From the NCBI RefSeq assembly GCF_004000805.1, contig NZ_BILY01000053.1, positions 1-37,598 on the forward strand: a stretch of 37,598 bases of DNA, written 5' to 3'. The position numbers were made by a program, and so were the translations under genes. The DNA comes from Paenibacillus glycanilyticus NBRC 16618 (GTDB taxonomy: Bacteria; Bacillota; Bacilli; Paenibacillales; Paenibacillaceae). The notes beneath the pieces were generated by a model, which was not told the origin of the DNA, did no database searches, and saw only the letters and a program-made list of their open reading frames with translations. Each line of letters opens with the position of its first letter. The first letter of the stretch is position 1. This document shows positions 9,337-16,964 of the stretch, in pieces.

Positions 9337-10369
9337 GCTGCTGTTCATCGATGATCGCGGACATCTCGAGAGCCGCCGCTTCATCGGTAACAAGTACATC
9401 ATTGTGCCCAAATTTCATAATGGCTGCTATGGCTTCGCCTTTGCTATGGCCGCCAGCCACTCCTATAACAACTTCAGTCTTCACAATATCCTCGAGTCGT
9501 AATCCTACGGTCTGCATTTTGTGAACAACCTCGCCGTTACGGTCGAAATAAAAACCAAAAGCTTCAGCCAATGCGCCATCCGCGGCCATCGCCTTCACCA
9601 GTTCAGGATTCAGCTTTCTGCGCCGGGCCATCACCATAGCGTCCCCGATCCCGTGTACGACGATTCGGGCACTCCGGACAACCTCGACTATATCGCGGAT
9701 ATTCGGTTCCTGCATCATGGATGCGTAGGCTTCGTCACCAAGATGATCCGGCACATGGAGCATCCGGTAGTTGGCGCCAGTACGCTTTGCCATTGTGGAT
9801 GCAATGGTATTGGCTTGATAATCGAGACTTTCGCCAAGTCCGCCTCTCGCCGGTACAAACCAGTTGTTCTTGAGTGGTGTCGTAGAAGTTAATTGGTTAG
9901 CTACCTGAGCGATCGTCGTTCCGCCGGTTACGGCCACGACATCGTTTGGCTCCATCACTTTGCGAAGCACCTGGCAGGCTGCTCTTCCAAGCTCCCGCTT
10001 CGACTGCTCCGACTCCTCGGAATCGCCTGCTACAACAATGACCTGCGATAATCCGAAGTGACTCCTGATCTTCTCTTCCAGATCGGACAAGCCGAATAAC
10101 GTCTTGTAGAAGGGCTCCAATTGCTCAAGCAATTGCTTGCCCGCTTCACTGATCCGCATTCCCGCCGTATGAATCTCCAGCAGTCCCTGCGATTTCAGGA
10201 AATCTGTTTCCGCCCTCAGCACCCGTTCCGTCATCCCTAAGGAATTGGCGAGCGTCCTCCGGCCGATCAGATCGGACAACATCACTTGGCGCAATATCGA
10301 GTATCGCTTCTTCATCACGTCAAGCAAATCTGGGAGAAGCTGCTGCTGCAGCTCAATAATGTGACGCAT
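9323..10369 (-). CDS. cggR: Central glycolytic genes regulator CggR (SorC/DeoR family repressor)
   Basis: CggR represses its own operon, and fructose 1,6-bisphosphate relieves repression. The 348-aa product has an N-terminal helix-turn-helix (about residues 33-70, with GRRTLANSLGMTERVLR) and a C-terminal SorC-type sugar-phosphate domain with VTGGTTIAQVA and GVAGGHSKGEAI. The first residues MRHIIELQQQLLPDLL fit the known CggR N-terminus, which supports the ATG at 10369. The ribosome binding site before it is weak (GGTGGAG about 13 bases away), consistent with low repressor synthesis. It is first in the operon, and its operator (10422-10457) lies right after the promoter. Confidence 0.97.
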   Translation of the reverse strand: MRHIIELQQQLLPDLLDVMKKRYSILRQVMLSDLIGRRTLANSLGMTERVLRAETDFLKSQGLLEIHTAGMRISEAGKQLLEQLEPFYKTLFGLSDLEEKIRSHFGLSQVIVVAGDSEESEQSKRELGRAACQVLRKVMEPNDVVAVTGGTTIAQVANQLTSTTPLKNNWFVPARGGLGESLDYQANTIASTMAKRTGANYRMLHVPDHLGDEAYASMMQEPNIRDIVEVVRSARIVVHGIGDAMVMARRRKLNPELVKAMAADGALAEAFGFYFDRNGEVVHKMQTVGLRLEDIVKTEVVIGVAGGHSKGEAIAAIMKFGHNDVLVTDEAAALEMSAIIDEQQQSLS

Positions 10370-10421
10370 CCTCTACTTTTCACTCCACCCGTCAATAGGC
10401 GTAATGGGCTTTCAGGGGATG

Positions 10422-10457
10422 GACGTTAAACGTCCCGCATACTCACTTTAAGTCCCA
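10422..10457 (-). promoter_or_regulatory. CggR operator
   Basis: On the minus strand two direct half-site pairs read TGGGAC-N6-TGAG-N4-CGGGAC-N6-CGTC. As I recall it, the B. subtilis CggR operator is CGGGAC-N6-TGTC repeated with a 4-base spacer. The spacing here is identical and only a few bases differ. It starts at the predicted transcription start, so it suits a block to the polymerase. Confidence 0.88.
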
Positions 10458-10462
10458 CCTCT

Positions 10463-10491
10463 ATTTTAGCTAAAAACAATTCACATGGCAA
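10463..10491 (-). promoter_or_regulatory. Sigma-A promoter of the cggR-gap-pgk-tpiA-gpmI-eno operon
   Basis: On the minus strand -35 TTGCCA (10486-10491) and -10 TAAAAT (10463-10468) are separated by 17 bp. Predicted start is near 10456, directly next to the CggR operator. Confidence 0.82.
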
Positions 10492-10506
10492 GTAAGCAAT
10501 CGCCGA

Positions 10507-10520
10507 TGAAAGCGTTTGTA
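10507..10520. promoter_or_regulatory. Candidate cre site (CcpA binding)
   Basis: TGAAAGCGTTTGTA matches 12 of 14 positions of the consensus TGWAANCGNTNWCA. Its centre lies about 57 bp upstream of the predicted cggR start, just ahead of the -35 box, the kind of position from which CcpA activates ackA and pta in B. subtilis. The two mismatches are in one arm, so this is tentative. Confidence 0.4.
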
Positions 10521-10556
10521 TTCACGATTTGCTCAAATTTATTTTTCTCATCTGTC

Positions 10557-10585
10557 TTGCTTTCTACAATACAATCGCGTATACT
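10557..10585 (+). promoter_or_regulatory. Sigma-A promoter for tRNA-Arg
   Basis: -35 TTGCTT (10557-10562) and -10 TATACT (10580-10585) are separated by 17 bp, about 31 bases before the tRNA 5' end. Confidence 0.75.
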
Positions 10586-10616
10586 AAGTTTTGCTGTTGC
10601 TTTCTTATGCAAATAT

Positions 10617-10691
10617 GCGCCCGTGGTCCAATGGATATGACGTAGGCCTCCGGAGCCTGAGATCTAGGTTCGATTCCTAGCGGGCGCGCCA
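10617..10691 (+). tRNA. tRNA-Arg(CCG)
   Basis: The acceptor stem GCGCCCG / CGGGCGC closes the cloverleaf. The anticodon stem AGGC / GCCT holds loop CTCCGGA, giving anticodon CCG, which reads CGG (Arg). The T arm is CTAGG-TTCGATT-CCTAG, and CCA is encoded. It is a single tRNA gene with its own promoter and terminator, divergent from cggR. Confidence 0.95.
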
Positions 10692-10724
10692 TTCAACTTT
10701 ACCTTAACGCTATACATAAACAGG

Positions 10725-10752
10725 AACCGTCCTCGATGAGGACGGTTTTTTT
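10725..10752 (+). terminator. Terminator after tRNA-Arg
   Basis: A 10-bp stem AACCGTCCTC / GAGGACGGTT with loop GAT is followed by a T run on the plus strand. Confidence 0.9.
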
Positions 10753-10771
10753 GTTTTTCTCAAAAATTGAG

Positions 10772-10788
10772 TTTGACTATCTTTGACT
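10772..10788. promoter_or_regulatory. CtsR operator of clpP
   Basis: On the minus strand AGTCAAA-GAT-AGTCAAA is a perfect tandem of the CtsR heptad. The downstream copy overlaps the clpP -35 box, so CtsR should repress clpP until heat or protein stress. Confidence 0.92.
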
Positions 10789-10811
10789 TTTGTTTGATCA
10801 TCCGCTAGAAT
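10783..10811 (+). promoter_or_regulatory. Sigma-A promoter of clpP
   Basis: -35 TTGACT (10783-10788) and -10 TAGAAT (10806-10811) are separated by 17 bp. The -35 box lies within the CtsR operator. Confidence 0.85.
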
Positions 10812-10856
10812 GGGAATCAGTAATACCATCTTTGCTATTTTGAGGAGGGGACTTGG

Positions 10857-11444
10857 TTGGATATGAATTTCGTTCCTATGGTTATTGAACAGAGCAATCG
10901 CGGAGAACGCGCTTACGACATTTACTCCCGCCTTCTGAAGGATCGCATCATCTTCCTCGGGTCGGGCGTCAACGATGTGGTAGCCAACTCCATTATTGCT
11001 CAGATGCTGTTCCTTGCAGCAGAAGATCCTGAGAAAGATATTTCTCTCTACATTAACAGCCCTGGCGGATCCATTACGGCAGGCATGGCTATCTATGATA
11101 CGATGCAATACATTAAACCCGATGTTTCGACAATTTGCGTCGGCATGGCGGCATCGATGGGCGCTTTCCTGCTCACGGCCGGTGCCATTGGCAAGCGTTA
11201 TGCGCTCCCGAACAGCGAAGTGATGATTCATCAACCGCTTGGCGGCGCTGAAGGTCAAGCAAGCGATATCGAAATCCGCGCCCGCCGCATTATCAAAATG
11301 CGCGATAAGCTGAACGGCATCCTGGCTGAGCGTTCCGGACAACCTCTCGATCGCATCGAGAAGGATACCGACCGCGATTACTTCATGAGCGCGGAAGAAG
11401 CTCGTCAATACGGTCTGGTCGATAAAGTCATCGAGCGTATCTAA
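10857..11444 (+). CDS. clpP: ATP-dependent Clp protease proteolytic subunit
   Basis: ClpP forms the barrel-shaped serine protease that works with ClpC, ClpX or ClpE ATPases. Counting from the internal ATG at 10863, the triad is S98 (GMAASMGAF), H123 (MIHQPLGG) and D172 (DTDRDYF). The oxyanion-loop motif SPGGSITAGMAIYDTM is intact. Two starts are possible. TTG at 10857 has ideal spacing (8 bases) from AGGAGG, whereas ATG at 10863 matches the family N-terminus MNxxPxVIEQ but sits 14 bases from the ribosome binding site. I list the longer form (195 aa). A CtsR-controlled promoter and a private terminator make it monocistronic. Confidence 0.98.
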   Translation: MDMNFVPMVIEQSNRGERAYDIYSRLLKDRIIFLGSGVNDVVANSIIAQMLFLAAEDPEKDISLYINSPGGSITAGMAIYDTMQYIKPDVSTICVGMAASMGAFLLTAGAIGKRYALPNSEVMIHQPLGGAEGQASDIEIRARRIIKMRDKLNGILAERSGQPLDRIEKDTDRDYFMSAEEARQYGLVDKVIERI

Positions 11445-11455
11445 CGCATAAATAC

Positions 11456-11502
11456 AAAAAGCGGCTGAACATGGATTTCCATGAGCAGCCGCTTTCTTTG
11501 TC
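11456..11502 (+). terminator. Terminator after clpP
   Basis: A 10-bp outer stem AAAGCGGCTG / CAGCCGCTTT encloses an inner stem CATGG / CCATG, followed by CTTTGTCGTTTTC on the plus strand. Confidence 0.85.
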
Positions 11503-11583
11503 GTTTTCTTAAAAATCAAAGAAAAAAGGACTATCCCATTGTCATTCAAAATGATGACTCGGGACACCCCTCTTTGTCGGTTC

Positions 11584-11853
11584 TTATTGGTTCTCCAGCT
11601 CTTCTTTGCTGACGAGCGCGACTAAAGCGTTTACAGCCTGTTCTGCATCCGAACCCTCTGCGCTGATATGAATCTCTGTGCCCGAGCTGATCGCAAGGCT
11701 CATGATACCCATAATGGATTTTGCGTTTACTTTCTTGTCGTCTTTCTCAACAAATACTTCGGAGGAAAATTTGTTCGCTTCTTGAACGAATAATGCGGCA
11801 GGTCTAGCGTGCAAACCTGTTTTAAGACGAACGACAACCGGTAGCCTTGTCAT
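11584..11853 (-). CDS. HPr-family phosphocarrier at the Crh locus, with both His15 and Ser46
   Basis: The 89-aa product is an HPr fold. HPr passes phosphate from PEP to sugar permeases through His15. HPr and Crh phosphorylated on Ser46 by HprK act as corepressors with CcpA. The gene lies after whiA, exactly where B. subtilis has crh, and the body (VRLKTGL, ARPAALFVQEAN, KKVNAKSIMG) is much closer to Crh than to HPr as I remember them. Yet residue 15 is His (GLHARPAA), where B. subtilis Crh has Gln. Ser46 (AKSIMG) is present. The ATG at 11853 is chosen: GGGGG lies 10 bases upstream, it aligns with the Crh start, and it puts His and Ser exactly at 15 and 46. The ATG at 11862 abuts the ribosome binding site. 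Whether to call it crh or an HPr paralogue is open. Confidence 0.93.
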   Translation of the reverse strand: MTRLPVVVRLKTGLHARPAALFVQEANKFSSEVFVEKDDKKVNAKSIMGIMSLAISSGTEIHISAEGSDAEQAVNALVALVSKEELENQ

Positions 11854-11977
11854 GGTAACCATACCCCCTATACTATAATAAGTCTGGCAATTTCGCTTCA
11901 GTGCTCAGCCTGACATGACTAATACCTTTAAAATGCAATGTTACACCTTACATAAGACTTTTTGTTCATATTATATC

Positions 11978-12005
11978 ATTATACCATCTGATGCACTAGG
12001 TTAAA
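11978..12005 (-). promoter_or_regulatory. Possible promoter for the Crh/HPr-like gene
   Basis: On the minus strand -35 TTTAAC (12000-12005) and -10 TATAAT (11978-11983) are 16 bp apart, at the end of whiA. The -10 is perfect and the -35 weak. The leader would be about 120 bases. Confidence 0.45.
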
Positions 12006-12008
12006 AGT

Positions 12009-12938
12009 TTAGCCGTTTCGGATTTTTTCCGCAAGTTCATCAATTTTCCGCAGCCGGTGGTTAACGCCGGACTTGCTTACGGTCCCCTTCAGCATTTCCC
12101 CAACTTCCTTCAGGTTCATATCCGGATGCTGGAGCCTGATTTCGGCAACCTCTCTAAGCTTATCGGGAAGATTGTTTAATCCGATTTCCTTTTGCAGCAG
12201 CTTGATATTATCGATTTGTCTGACAGCCGCGCCAATCGTTTTGTTCAGGTTAGCCGTTTCGCAATTCACGATCCGGTTAACCGAGTTCCGCATGTCGCGC
12301 ATAATGCGGACGTCCTCGAATTTGAACAATGCCTGATGGGCGCCAATAATGTTCAGCAGCTCGATAATTTTCTCGCCCTCTTTGATGTAGAACACAAAGC
12401 CTTTCTTCCGCTCGATACATCTTGCGTTTAGTCCAAACTTGTTGGCCAGCTCAACCAGCGCCTCGCAGTGCTCTTCGTACATCGACGAAATTTCAAGATG
12501 GTAGGAAGAGCCCTCCGGGTTGTTGACCGAGCCGCCGGCCAGGAACGCTCCGCGCAGATAAGATCGTTTGCAGCACGGCTTTTTGATGATTTCTTTATCA
12601 ATACCCAAGTTAAACACAAAGCCTTCGGATACAATTCGCAGCTCACTTAGTATTTCCTGTACCTTCGTCGGAATTCTGACGATATATACATTATTTTTTT
12701 TGAGACGCATTTTCTTACGGACGAGCAGCTCCGTATGCACTTCAAAATGCTTTTTCACCAAGGAATAGATCCGGCGGGCAATTGCTGCGTTTTCGGTTGA
12801 GATGTCGAGGACGACTTTGCGGCTGGAGACGCTGACCGAGCCATTCATTCGAATGAGTGCGGACAATTCGGCACGTTCACAGCAGGTATCCGCCTCAACC
12901 ATCGTCAGCTCTTTCTTCGTTTGGGCCGCAAATGACAT
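12009..12938 (-). CDS. whiA: WhiA, DNA-binding protein (sporulation/cell division regulator)
   Basis: WhiA combines a degenerate LAGLIDADG homing-endonuclease-like domain with a C-terminal helix-turn-helix. In Streptomyces it controls sporulation genes, and in B. subtilis (YvcL) it affects cell division and chromosome segregation. The 309-aa product starts MSFAAQTKKELT and shows RGAFLAGGSVNNP (LAGLIDADG-like, about residues 129-141). It ends with the recognition-helix region LKEVGEMLKGTVSKSGVNHR. The ATG follows GAGGTG at 8 bases, 7 bases after yvcK. It belongs to the glk-rapZ-yvcK-whiA transcript. Confidence 0.97.
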   Translation of the reverse strand: MSFAAQTKKELTMVEADTCCERAELSALIRMNGSVSVSSRKVVLDISTENAAIARRIYSLVKKHFEVHTELLVRKKMRLKKNNVYIVRIPTKVQEILSELRIVSEGFVFNLGIDKEIIKKPCCKRSYLRGAFLAGGSVNNPEGSSYHLEISSMYEEHCEALVELANKFGLNARCIERKKGFVFYIKEGEKIIELLNIIGAHQALFKFEDVRIMRDMRNSVNRIVNCETANLNKTIGAAVRQIDNIKLLQKEIGLNNLPDKLREVAEIRLQHPDMNLKEVGEMLKGTVSKSGVNHRLRKIDELAEKIRNG

Positions 12939-12945
12939 CGCTAGT

Positions 12946-13932
12946 TCACCTCTTTCTTAACATCCAGTTTTCCACTAATTTATAAATATGATGACTTAGC
13001 CGCTCTGCGTCATGACGCAAAAACGTCCGGTACAGCACGAGACGATCGGATATAATCTCGTATCCCAACCGGTTTATTTCGTCTATATCCAGCTCTACCT
13101 GGGTAGAGCCCAATTCCGCATACTTTTCCGCCACCTCCGGAGAAATCTCCCCATCGTTGACCAGCACGTAATCGAAAAGCTTATGCCCGATATGGTCCTG
13201 CACGGCCTTGAGATGATCGCTGACCGAGTATCCATCCGTCTCGCCCGGCTGCGTCATCACGTTGCAGACAAACAGCTTTACAGCCGTTGATTCCACAATG
13301 GCCTTCGCTAGCTTAGGTACGAGCAGATTCGGAATAATACTCGTATACAAGCTGCCTGGACCAATCAGAATCGCATCGGCTTGTTCAATCGCTTCAATAG
13401 CCTCCGGAAGAGGCTCTACATTGTCGGGCTCTACGAATACCCGTTTAATCTTCTTACCAGCTTTCGGAATCATGGATTCCCCGACCACAACGGTACCGTC
13501 GGCCATCTCGGCCTTCAGCACGATAGCCCGGCCCGCGGCAGGAAGCACTCTCCCTCGCACGGCCAATACCTTGCTAAGCTCCCGTACGCCCGTAACGAAA
13601 TCGCCTGCAATATCCGTCATCGCAGCCAACATCAGATTACCCAGGCTATGCCCGGCTAATCCGGTGCCGCTGGAGAAACGGTATTGAAGCACTTCCGTCA
13701 ATAAAGGCTCCGCATCCGCAAGCGCCATAATAACGTTGCGGATATCGCCCGGAGGCGGGATCTGCAGTTCGTTGCGCAGTACTCCCGAGCTTCCCCCGTC
13801 ATCGGCGACCGTCACGATTGCCGTAATATCGAGAGGCTTCTCCTTAAGCCCCCGCAGCATCACCGACAAGCCGGTTCCGCCGCCTACCACAACAATTTTC
13901 GGCCGCCTTATAATTTTATGCCTATTCTGCAT
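12946..13932 (-). CDS. yvcK: YvcK/GlmR, UDP-GlcNAc-binding regulator of carbon flow to the cell wall
   Basis: YvcK (GlmR) is needed for growth on gluconeogenic carbon sources and stimulates GlmS, steering carbon into peptidoglycan precursors. The 328-aa product has the CofD-like Rossmann fold with VVVGGGTGLSVMLRGLK at about 14-30, followed by TVADDGGSSGVLR and PPPGDIRNVIMALAD. GPGSLYTSIIPNLLV is also present. The ATG follows GGGGTGATT. It lies 12 bases after rapZ and 7 bases before whiA, the conserved rapZ-yvcK-whiA trio of Gram-positive bacteria. Confidence 0.97.
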   Translation of the reverse strand: MQNRHKIIRRPKIVVVGGGTGLSVMLRGLKEKPLDITAIVTVADDGGSSGVLRNELQIPPPGDIRNVIMALADAEPLLTEVLQYRFSSGTGLAGHSLGNLMLAAMTDIAGDFVTGVRELSKVLAVRGRVLPAAGRAIVLKAEMADGTVVVGESMIPKAGKKIKRVFVEPDNVEPLPEAIEAIEQADAILIGPGSLYTSIIPNLLVPKLAKAIVESTAVKLFVCNVMTQPGETDGYSVSDHLKAVQDHIGHKLFDYVLVNDGEISPEVAEKYAELGSTQVELDIDEINRLGYEIISDRLVLYRTFLRHDAERLSHHIYKLVENWMLRKR

Positions 13933-13944
13933 CCAATCACCCCG

Positions 13945-14829
13945 TCAATGCTTATCACGGTCAGCATCGCGGTGGCTGACGCGTACCCGTTCCGTATCGC
14001 TGCTGCCGAGCATGCGACCCAAATATTCTGCAATCGCAACCGAGCGGTGTTTGCCGCCCGTACACCCGATGCCGATAACGACCTGGCTCTTGCCTTCTTT
14101 GTGGTAAAGAGGGAGAAGAAACTGGAGCATATCGAGCAGCTTGGTCAGGAAGGCTTGCGTCTCCGGCCATTTCATCACGTAATCGTACACTTCCGGGTTT
14201 TGCCCGGTATTCGGGCGCAAATGATCCACATAATGCGGATTAGGCAAAAAGCGCACGTCATAAATCAAATCGGCGTCGATCGGAATGCCGTATTTGAACC
14301 CGAAGGAGGTCACATTCACCGAAAGGCTGTTATTCTCCAAGTTCGTAAACCGGGAAATGATACGCTCCTTGAGCTGTGCCGGCTTGATATTGCTTGTATC
14401 AATAACCTGCGAAGCCGAGCCCTTCAAATCCTCCAGCATTCTTCTCTCGTTGCGGATGCCTTCAAGCGGCATGCCCTCCGGAGCAAGCGGATGACGACGG
14501 CGGCTTTCCTTATAGCGCTGGACGAGCACCTCGTCCGTTGCGTCCAGGAACAAAATTTCGCAGCTGATCGTGAAATGCTCTTTGATAAAGCTTAAAGATT
14601 CCGATAAGGCGGTAAAAAATTCACGGCCCCTAAGGTCAATCACAAGGGCTACTTTGCCGATTTTGCCATTCGACTGCTCAATCAGCTCTGCGAATTTAGG
14701 GATTAGCACCGGCGGTAAATTATCAACGCAGAAAAAGCCCAAATCTTCAAGGCTCTGTACGGCAATCGTCTTGCCCGCGCCAGACATCCCTGTAATGATA
14801 ACAAGCTTTGACATCGCTCCCGTTTCCAT
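13945..14829 (-). CDS. rapZ: RapZ/YvcJ, RNase adapter-type nucleotide-binding protein
   Basis: The product is a P-loop ATP/GTPase. The E. coli homologue targets GlmZ/GlmY RNAs to RNase E, and B. subtilis YvcJ influences competence. At 294 aa it equals B. subtilis YvcJ in size. Walker A is GMSGAGKT (14-21), and FCVDNLPP follows. The C-terminal RNA/metabolite-binding half has CTGGKHRSVAIAEYL. The ATG at 14829 is chosen because GAGAGGGG lies about 6 bases upstream. ATGs at 14871 and 14865, overlapping the glk stop, have no ribosome binding site. The gene is cotranscribed with glk upstream and yvcK downstream. Confidence 0.96.
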   Translation of the reverse strand: METGAMSKLVIITGMSGAGKTIAVQSLEDLGFFCVDNLPPVLIPKFAELIEQSNGKIGKVALVIDLRGREFFTALSESLSFIKEHFTISCEILFLDATDEVLVQRYKESRRRHPLAPEGMPLEGIRNERRMLEDLKGSASQVIDTSNIKPAQLKERIISRFTNLENNSLSVNVTSFGFKYGIPIDADLIYDVRFLPNPHYVDHLRPNTGQNPEVYDYVMKWPETQAFLTKLLDMLQFLLPLYHKEGKSQVVIGIGCTGGKHRSVAIAEYLGRMLGSSDTERVRVSHRDADRDKH

Positions 14830-14870
14830 AGCTGTCCCCTCTCTCCCCATCGTAACGCTGTCCATACTCA

Positions 14871-15821
14871 TTAGGAACGCAAGATAAGACCCGCCGCGCC
14901 TACAACGCCCGCGTTATTGCCAAGCGTAGCCGCAACGATCTTCACGCCTTCTTGTGCTTCCTTCTGGGTATATTTCTGGAATACCTCGCGAATTTGGTCG
15001 AACAGGAAGTCGCCTGCTTTCGACACGCCGCCGCCGATAATAAAGCACTCCGGATTCAATACGACAGCCATCAATGCCATCGATTTGCCCAGGTAGTACG
15101 CTGCGCGGCTAACGATACGCGAAGCAACCTCGTCACCTGCTTTCGCGGCGTCGATAACGTCTTTCGCCATAATGTCTTCTACTGTCGACAAGACGGTGCG
15201 GTCTCCGCGCTCAACAGCGTCCTTCGCCATGCGGATAATACCCGTAGCGGAGGATACCGACTCGAGGCAGCCCATTTTGCCGCAGCCGCATTGAATCGCT
15301 TCCAGATCGGGAACAATCGCGATGTGGCCCAGCTCACCGGCCATGCCCGCAAAGCCCTCTACGATTTTGCCGCCGATAATAATACCGCCGCCTACGCCCG
15401 TACCCAGTGTATAGCAGACGCAGTTATCGATGCCTTTGCCCGCTCCAGCCCATGCTTCGCCAAGCGCGGCAACGTTTGCGTCGTTATTAACGAGGACTTT
15501 AACTTGAAGCTCCTTCTCGAGATATTCCTTCAAATGAACATTCTCAATCTTCAAGTTGCCCGAAAATTTCACAATACCGTTCGGAATATCAAGGAAGCCG
15601 GCGATCCCTACGCCAACGCCTGCAACTTGCTCCCATTCAAACGGCGATTCGGTCACGATGTTCCGCGCATACTGCGCAATATTATGAAGGATGGTGTCCG
15701 TACCTTTACTCGTTTCCGTCGGCCCTTCGTAAGTGTGGAGCAATTCTCCCTCCACGTTACAAATCCCAACTTTAATAGCGGTGCCGCCGACATCGACTCC
15801 AACGTAAATCTTCTCAGACAT
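14871..15821 (-). CDS. glk: Glucokinase, ROK family
   Basis: The enzyme phosphorylates free cytoplasmic glucose with ATP to glucose 6-phosphate. The 316-aa product has the ROK phosphate motif VGVDVGGTAIKVG (about 7-19), the catalytic Asp D114 in NNDANVAALGE and LGTGVGGGII. Its zinc site has H166 plus C178, C180 and C185 (CGCGKMGC). The ATG follows GAGGTGG. A clear promoter (15863-15891) starts the transcript glk-rapZ-yvcK-whiA. In B. subtilis the gene next to yvcJ is a Nudix hydrolase (yvcI), so glucokinase replaces it here. This links glucose phosphorylation to the YvcK carbon-control module. Confidence 0.96.
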   Translation of the reverse strand: MSEKIYVGVDVGGTAIKVGICNVEGELLHTYEGPTETSKGTDTILHNIAQYARNIVTESPFEWEQVAGVGVGIAGFLDIPNGIVKFSGNLKIENVHLKEYLEKELQVKVLVNNDANVAALGEAWAGAGKGIDNCVCYTLGTGVGGGIIIGGKIVEGFAGMAGELGHIAIVPDLEAIQCGCGKMGCLESVSSATGIIRMAKDAVERGDRTVLSTVEDIMAKDVIDAAKAGDEVASRIVSRAAYYLGKSMALMAVVLNPECFIIGGGVSKAGDFLFDQIREVFQKYTQKEAQEGVKIVAATLGNNAGVVGAAGLILRS

Positions 15822-15862
15822 TACTAGTCCACCTCATTAATATGTTATCTACTCTTTAACCA

Positions 15863-15891
15863 ACTATAAGCCAATGCCCTATTCCGGTCAA
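15863..15891 (-). promoter_or_regulatory. Sigma-A promoter of glk-rapZ-yvcK-whiA
   Basis: On the minus strand -35 TTGACC (15886-15891) and -10 TATAGT (15863-15868) are separated by 17 bp. Confidence 0.8.
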
Positions 15892-15939
15892 GATAATCGC
15901 CGCCCCAGTGTTTCCCTTGAGCTATAAGAAGCTGGCAGG

Positions 15940-15969
15940 AAAAAGCCCTCTCCGGGAGAGGAAAGGGCC
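15940..15969 (-). terminator. Terminator after trxB
   Basis: A GC-rich hairpin (CCTCT / AGAGG core with flanking GCCC / GGGC) is followed on the minus strand by TTTTTCC, 16 bases beyond the trxB stop. Confidence 0.75.
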
Positions 15970-15985
15970 GACTTCATCTCGTTTA

Positions 15986-16915
15986 TTAATGTGAGCCGAT
16001 GTTCTCGAGGAACCGTTCGCAATCAAGCGCCGCCATGCAGCCGCTGCCTGCCGCCGTAATCGCTTGGCGGTATTTGTTGTCCTGTACGTCTCCGCAGGCG
16101 AATACGCCCGGCACGTTCGTCTCCGAGCTGCCTGGCTTCACTTTAATGTAGCCATGCTCGTCGGTGTCGATCTGGCCGTTCAGGAACTTCGTGTTAGGCG
16201 TATGGCCAATCGCGATAAATACACCGTCCGTCTGGATCGTTTCGTCTTCGCCCGTTGCATTGTTGCGGACTTTAAGGCCGGTAACGCCCATGCCGTTCGC
16301 TTCTACCTCCAGCGGCGTACGGTTTAGGCTCCAGCTGATTTTCTCGTTCTCGCGCGCGCGGTCCTGCATGATTTTTGAGGCGCGGAGCTCATCACGACGG
16401 TTTACGAGTTCAACATTCGTCGCAAAGCGGGTAAGGAAGTTCGCTTCCTCCATGGCCGAATCGCCGCCGCCGATCACCACGATCTTTTTATTGCGGAAAA
16501 AGAAGCCGTCACAGGTTGCGCATGTGCTTACGCCGCGGCCGATATTATCTTTCTCGCCGGGGATCCCCAACCATCTAGCCGAGGCTCCGGTAGAAATAAT
16601 GATCGTTTCGCCGACAAATTCGCCTTTGCCTTCTACCTGAAGCTTGAACGGACGCTCCGACATATCGACGCTGTTCACCCATCCGGTCATGAACTCGGCG
16701 CCGAAACGTTCCGCCTGCTTGCGCATATTCGCCATCAGGTCGGGCCCCATAATTCCTTCCGGGAAGCCCGGGAAATTCTCGACCTCCGTCGTCGTTGTCA
16801 ACTGGCCGCCCGGCTCCGGCCCTTCGATGACAAGAGGCTTCATGTTTGCGCGCGCCAAATAAATCGCTGCCGTGAGGCCGGCTGGGCCGGTGCCTATAAT
16901 AATGGATTTGTACAT
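15986..16915 (-). CDS. trxB: Thioredoxin reductase
   Basis: TrxB is an FAD enzyme that uses NADPH to reduce thioredoxin. The 309-aa product has the FAD motif IIGTGPAGLTAAIY (6-19), the redox pair C132/C135 in CATCDG, the NADPH motif VIGGGDSAMEEA, and the C-terminal FACGDVQD. The ATG at 16915 follows AGGAGG by 6 bases. The frame is open further upstream into 17017, but that stretch lies in a non-coding inverted repeat and does not resemble any TrxB N-terminus. It is transcribed alone between the TPR gene and glk, each separated by a terminator. Confidence 0.97.
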   Translation of the reverse strand: MYKSIIIGTGPAGLTAAIYLARANMKPLVIEGPEPGGQLTTTTEVENFPGFPEGIMGPDLMANMRKQAERFGAEFMTGWVNSVDMSERPFKLQVEGKGEFVGETIIISTGASARWLGIPGEKDNIGRGVSTCATCDGFFFRNKKIVVIGGGDSAMEEANFLTRFATNVELVNRRDELRASKIMQDRARENEKISWSLNRTPLEVEANGMGVTGLKVRNNATGEDETIQTDGVFIAIGHTPNTKFLNGQIDTDEHGYIKVKPGSSETNVPGVFACGDVQDNKYRQAITAAGSGCMAALDCERFLENIGSH

Positions 16916-16964
16916 GGTTGTCCTCCTAAAAGTGGCGATGGTTGCTGGTTGTCGCTCGTGATGC

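Noticed and set aside
10710..11567. A 285-codon minus-strand open frame opposite clpP
   Set aside because: It runs through two terminators and the clpP promoter region and has no ribosome binding site or family resemblance.
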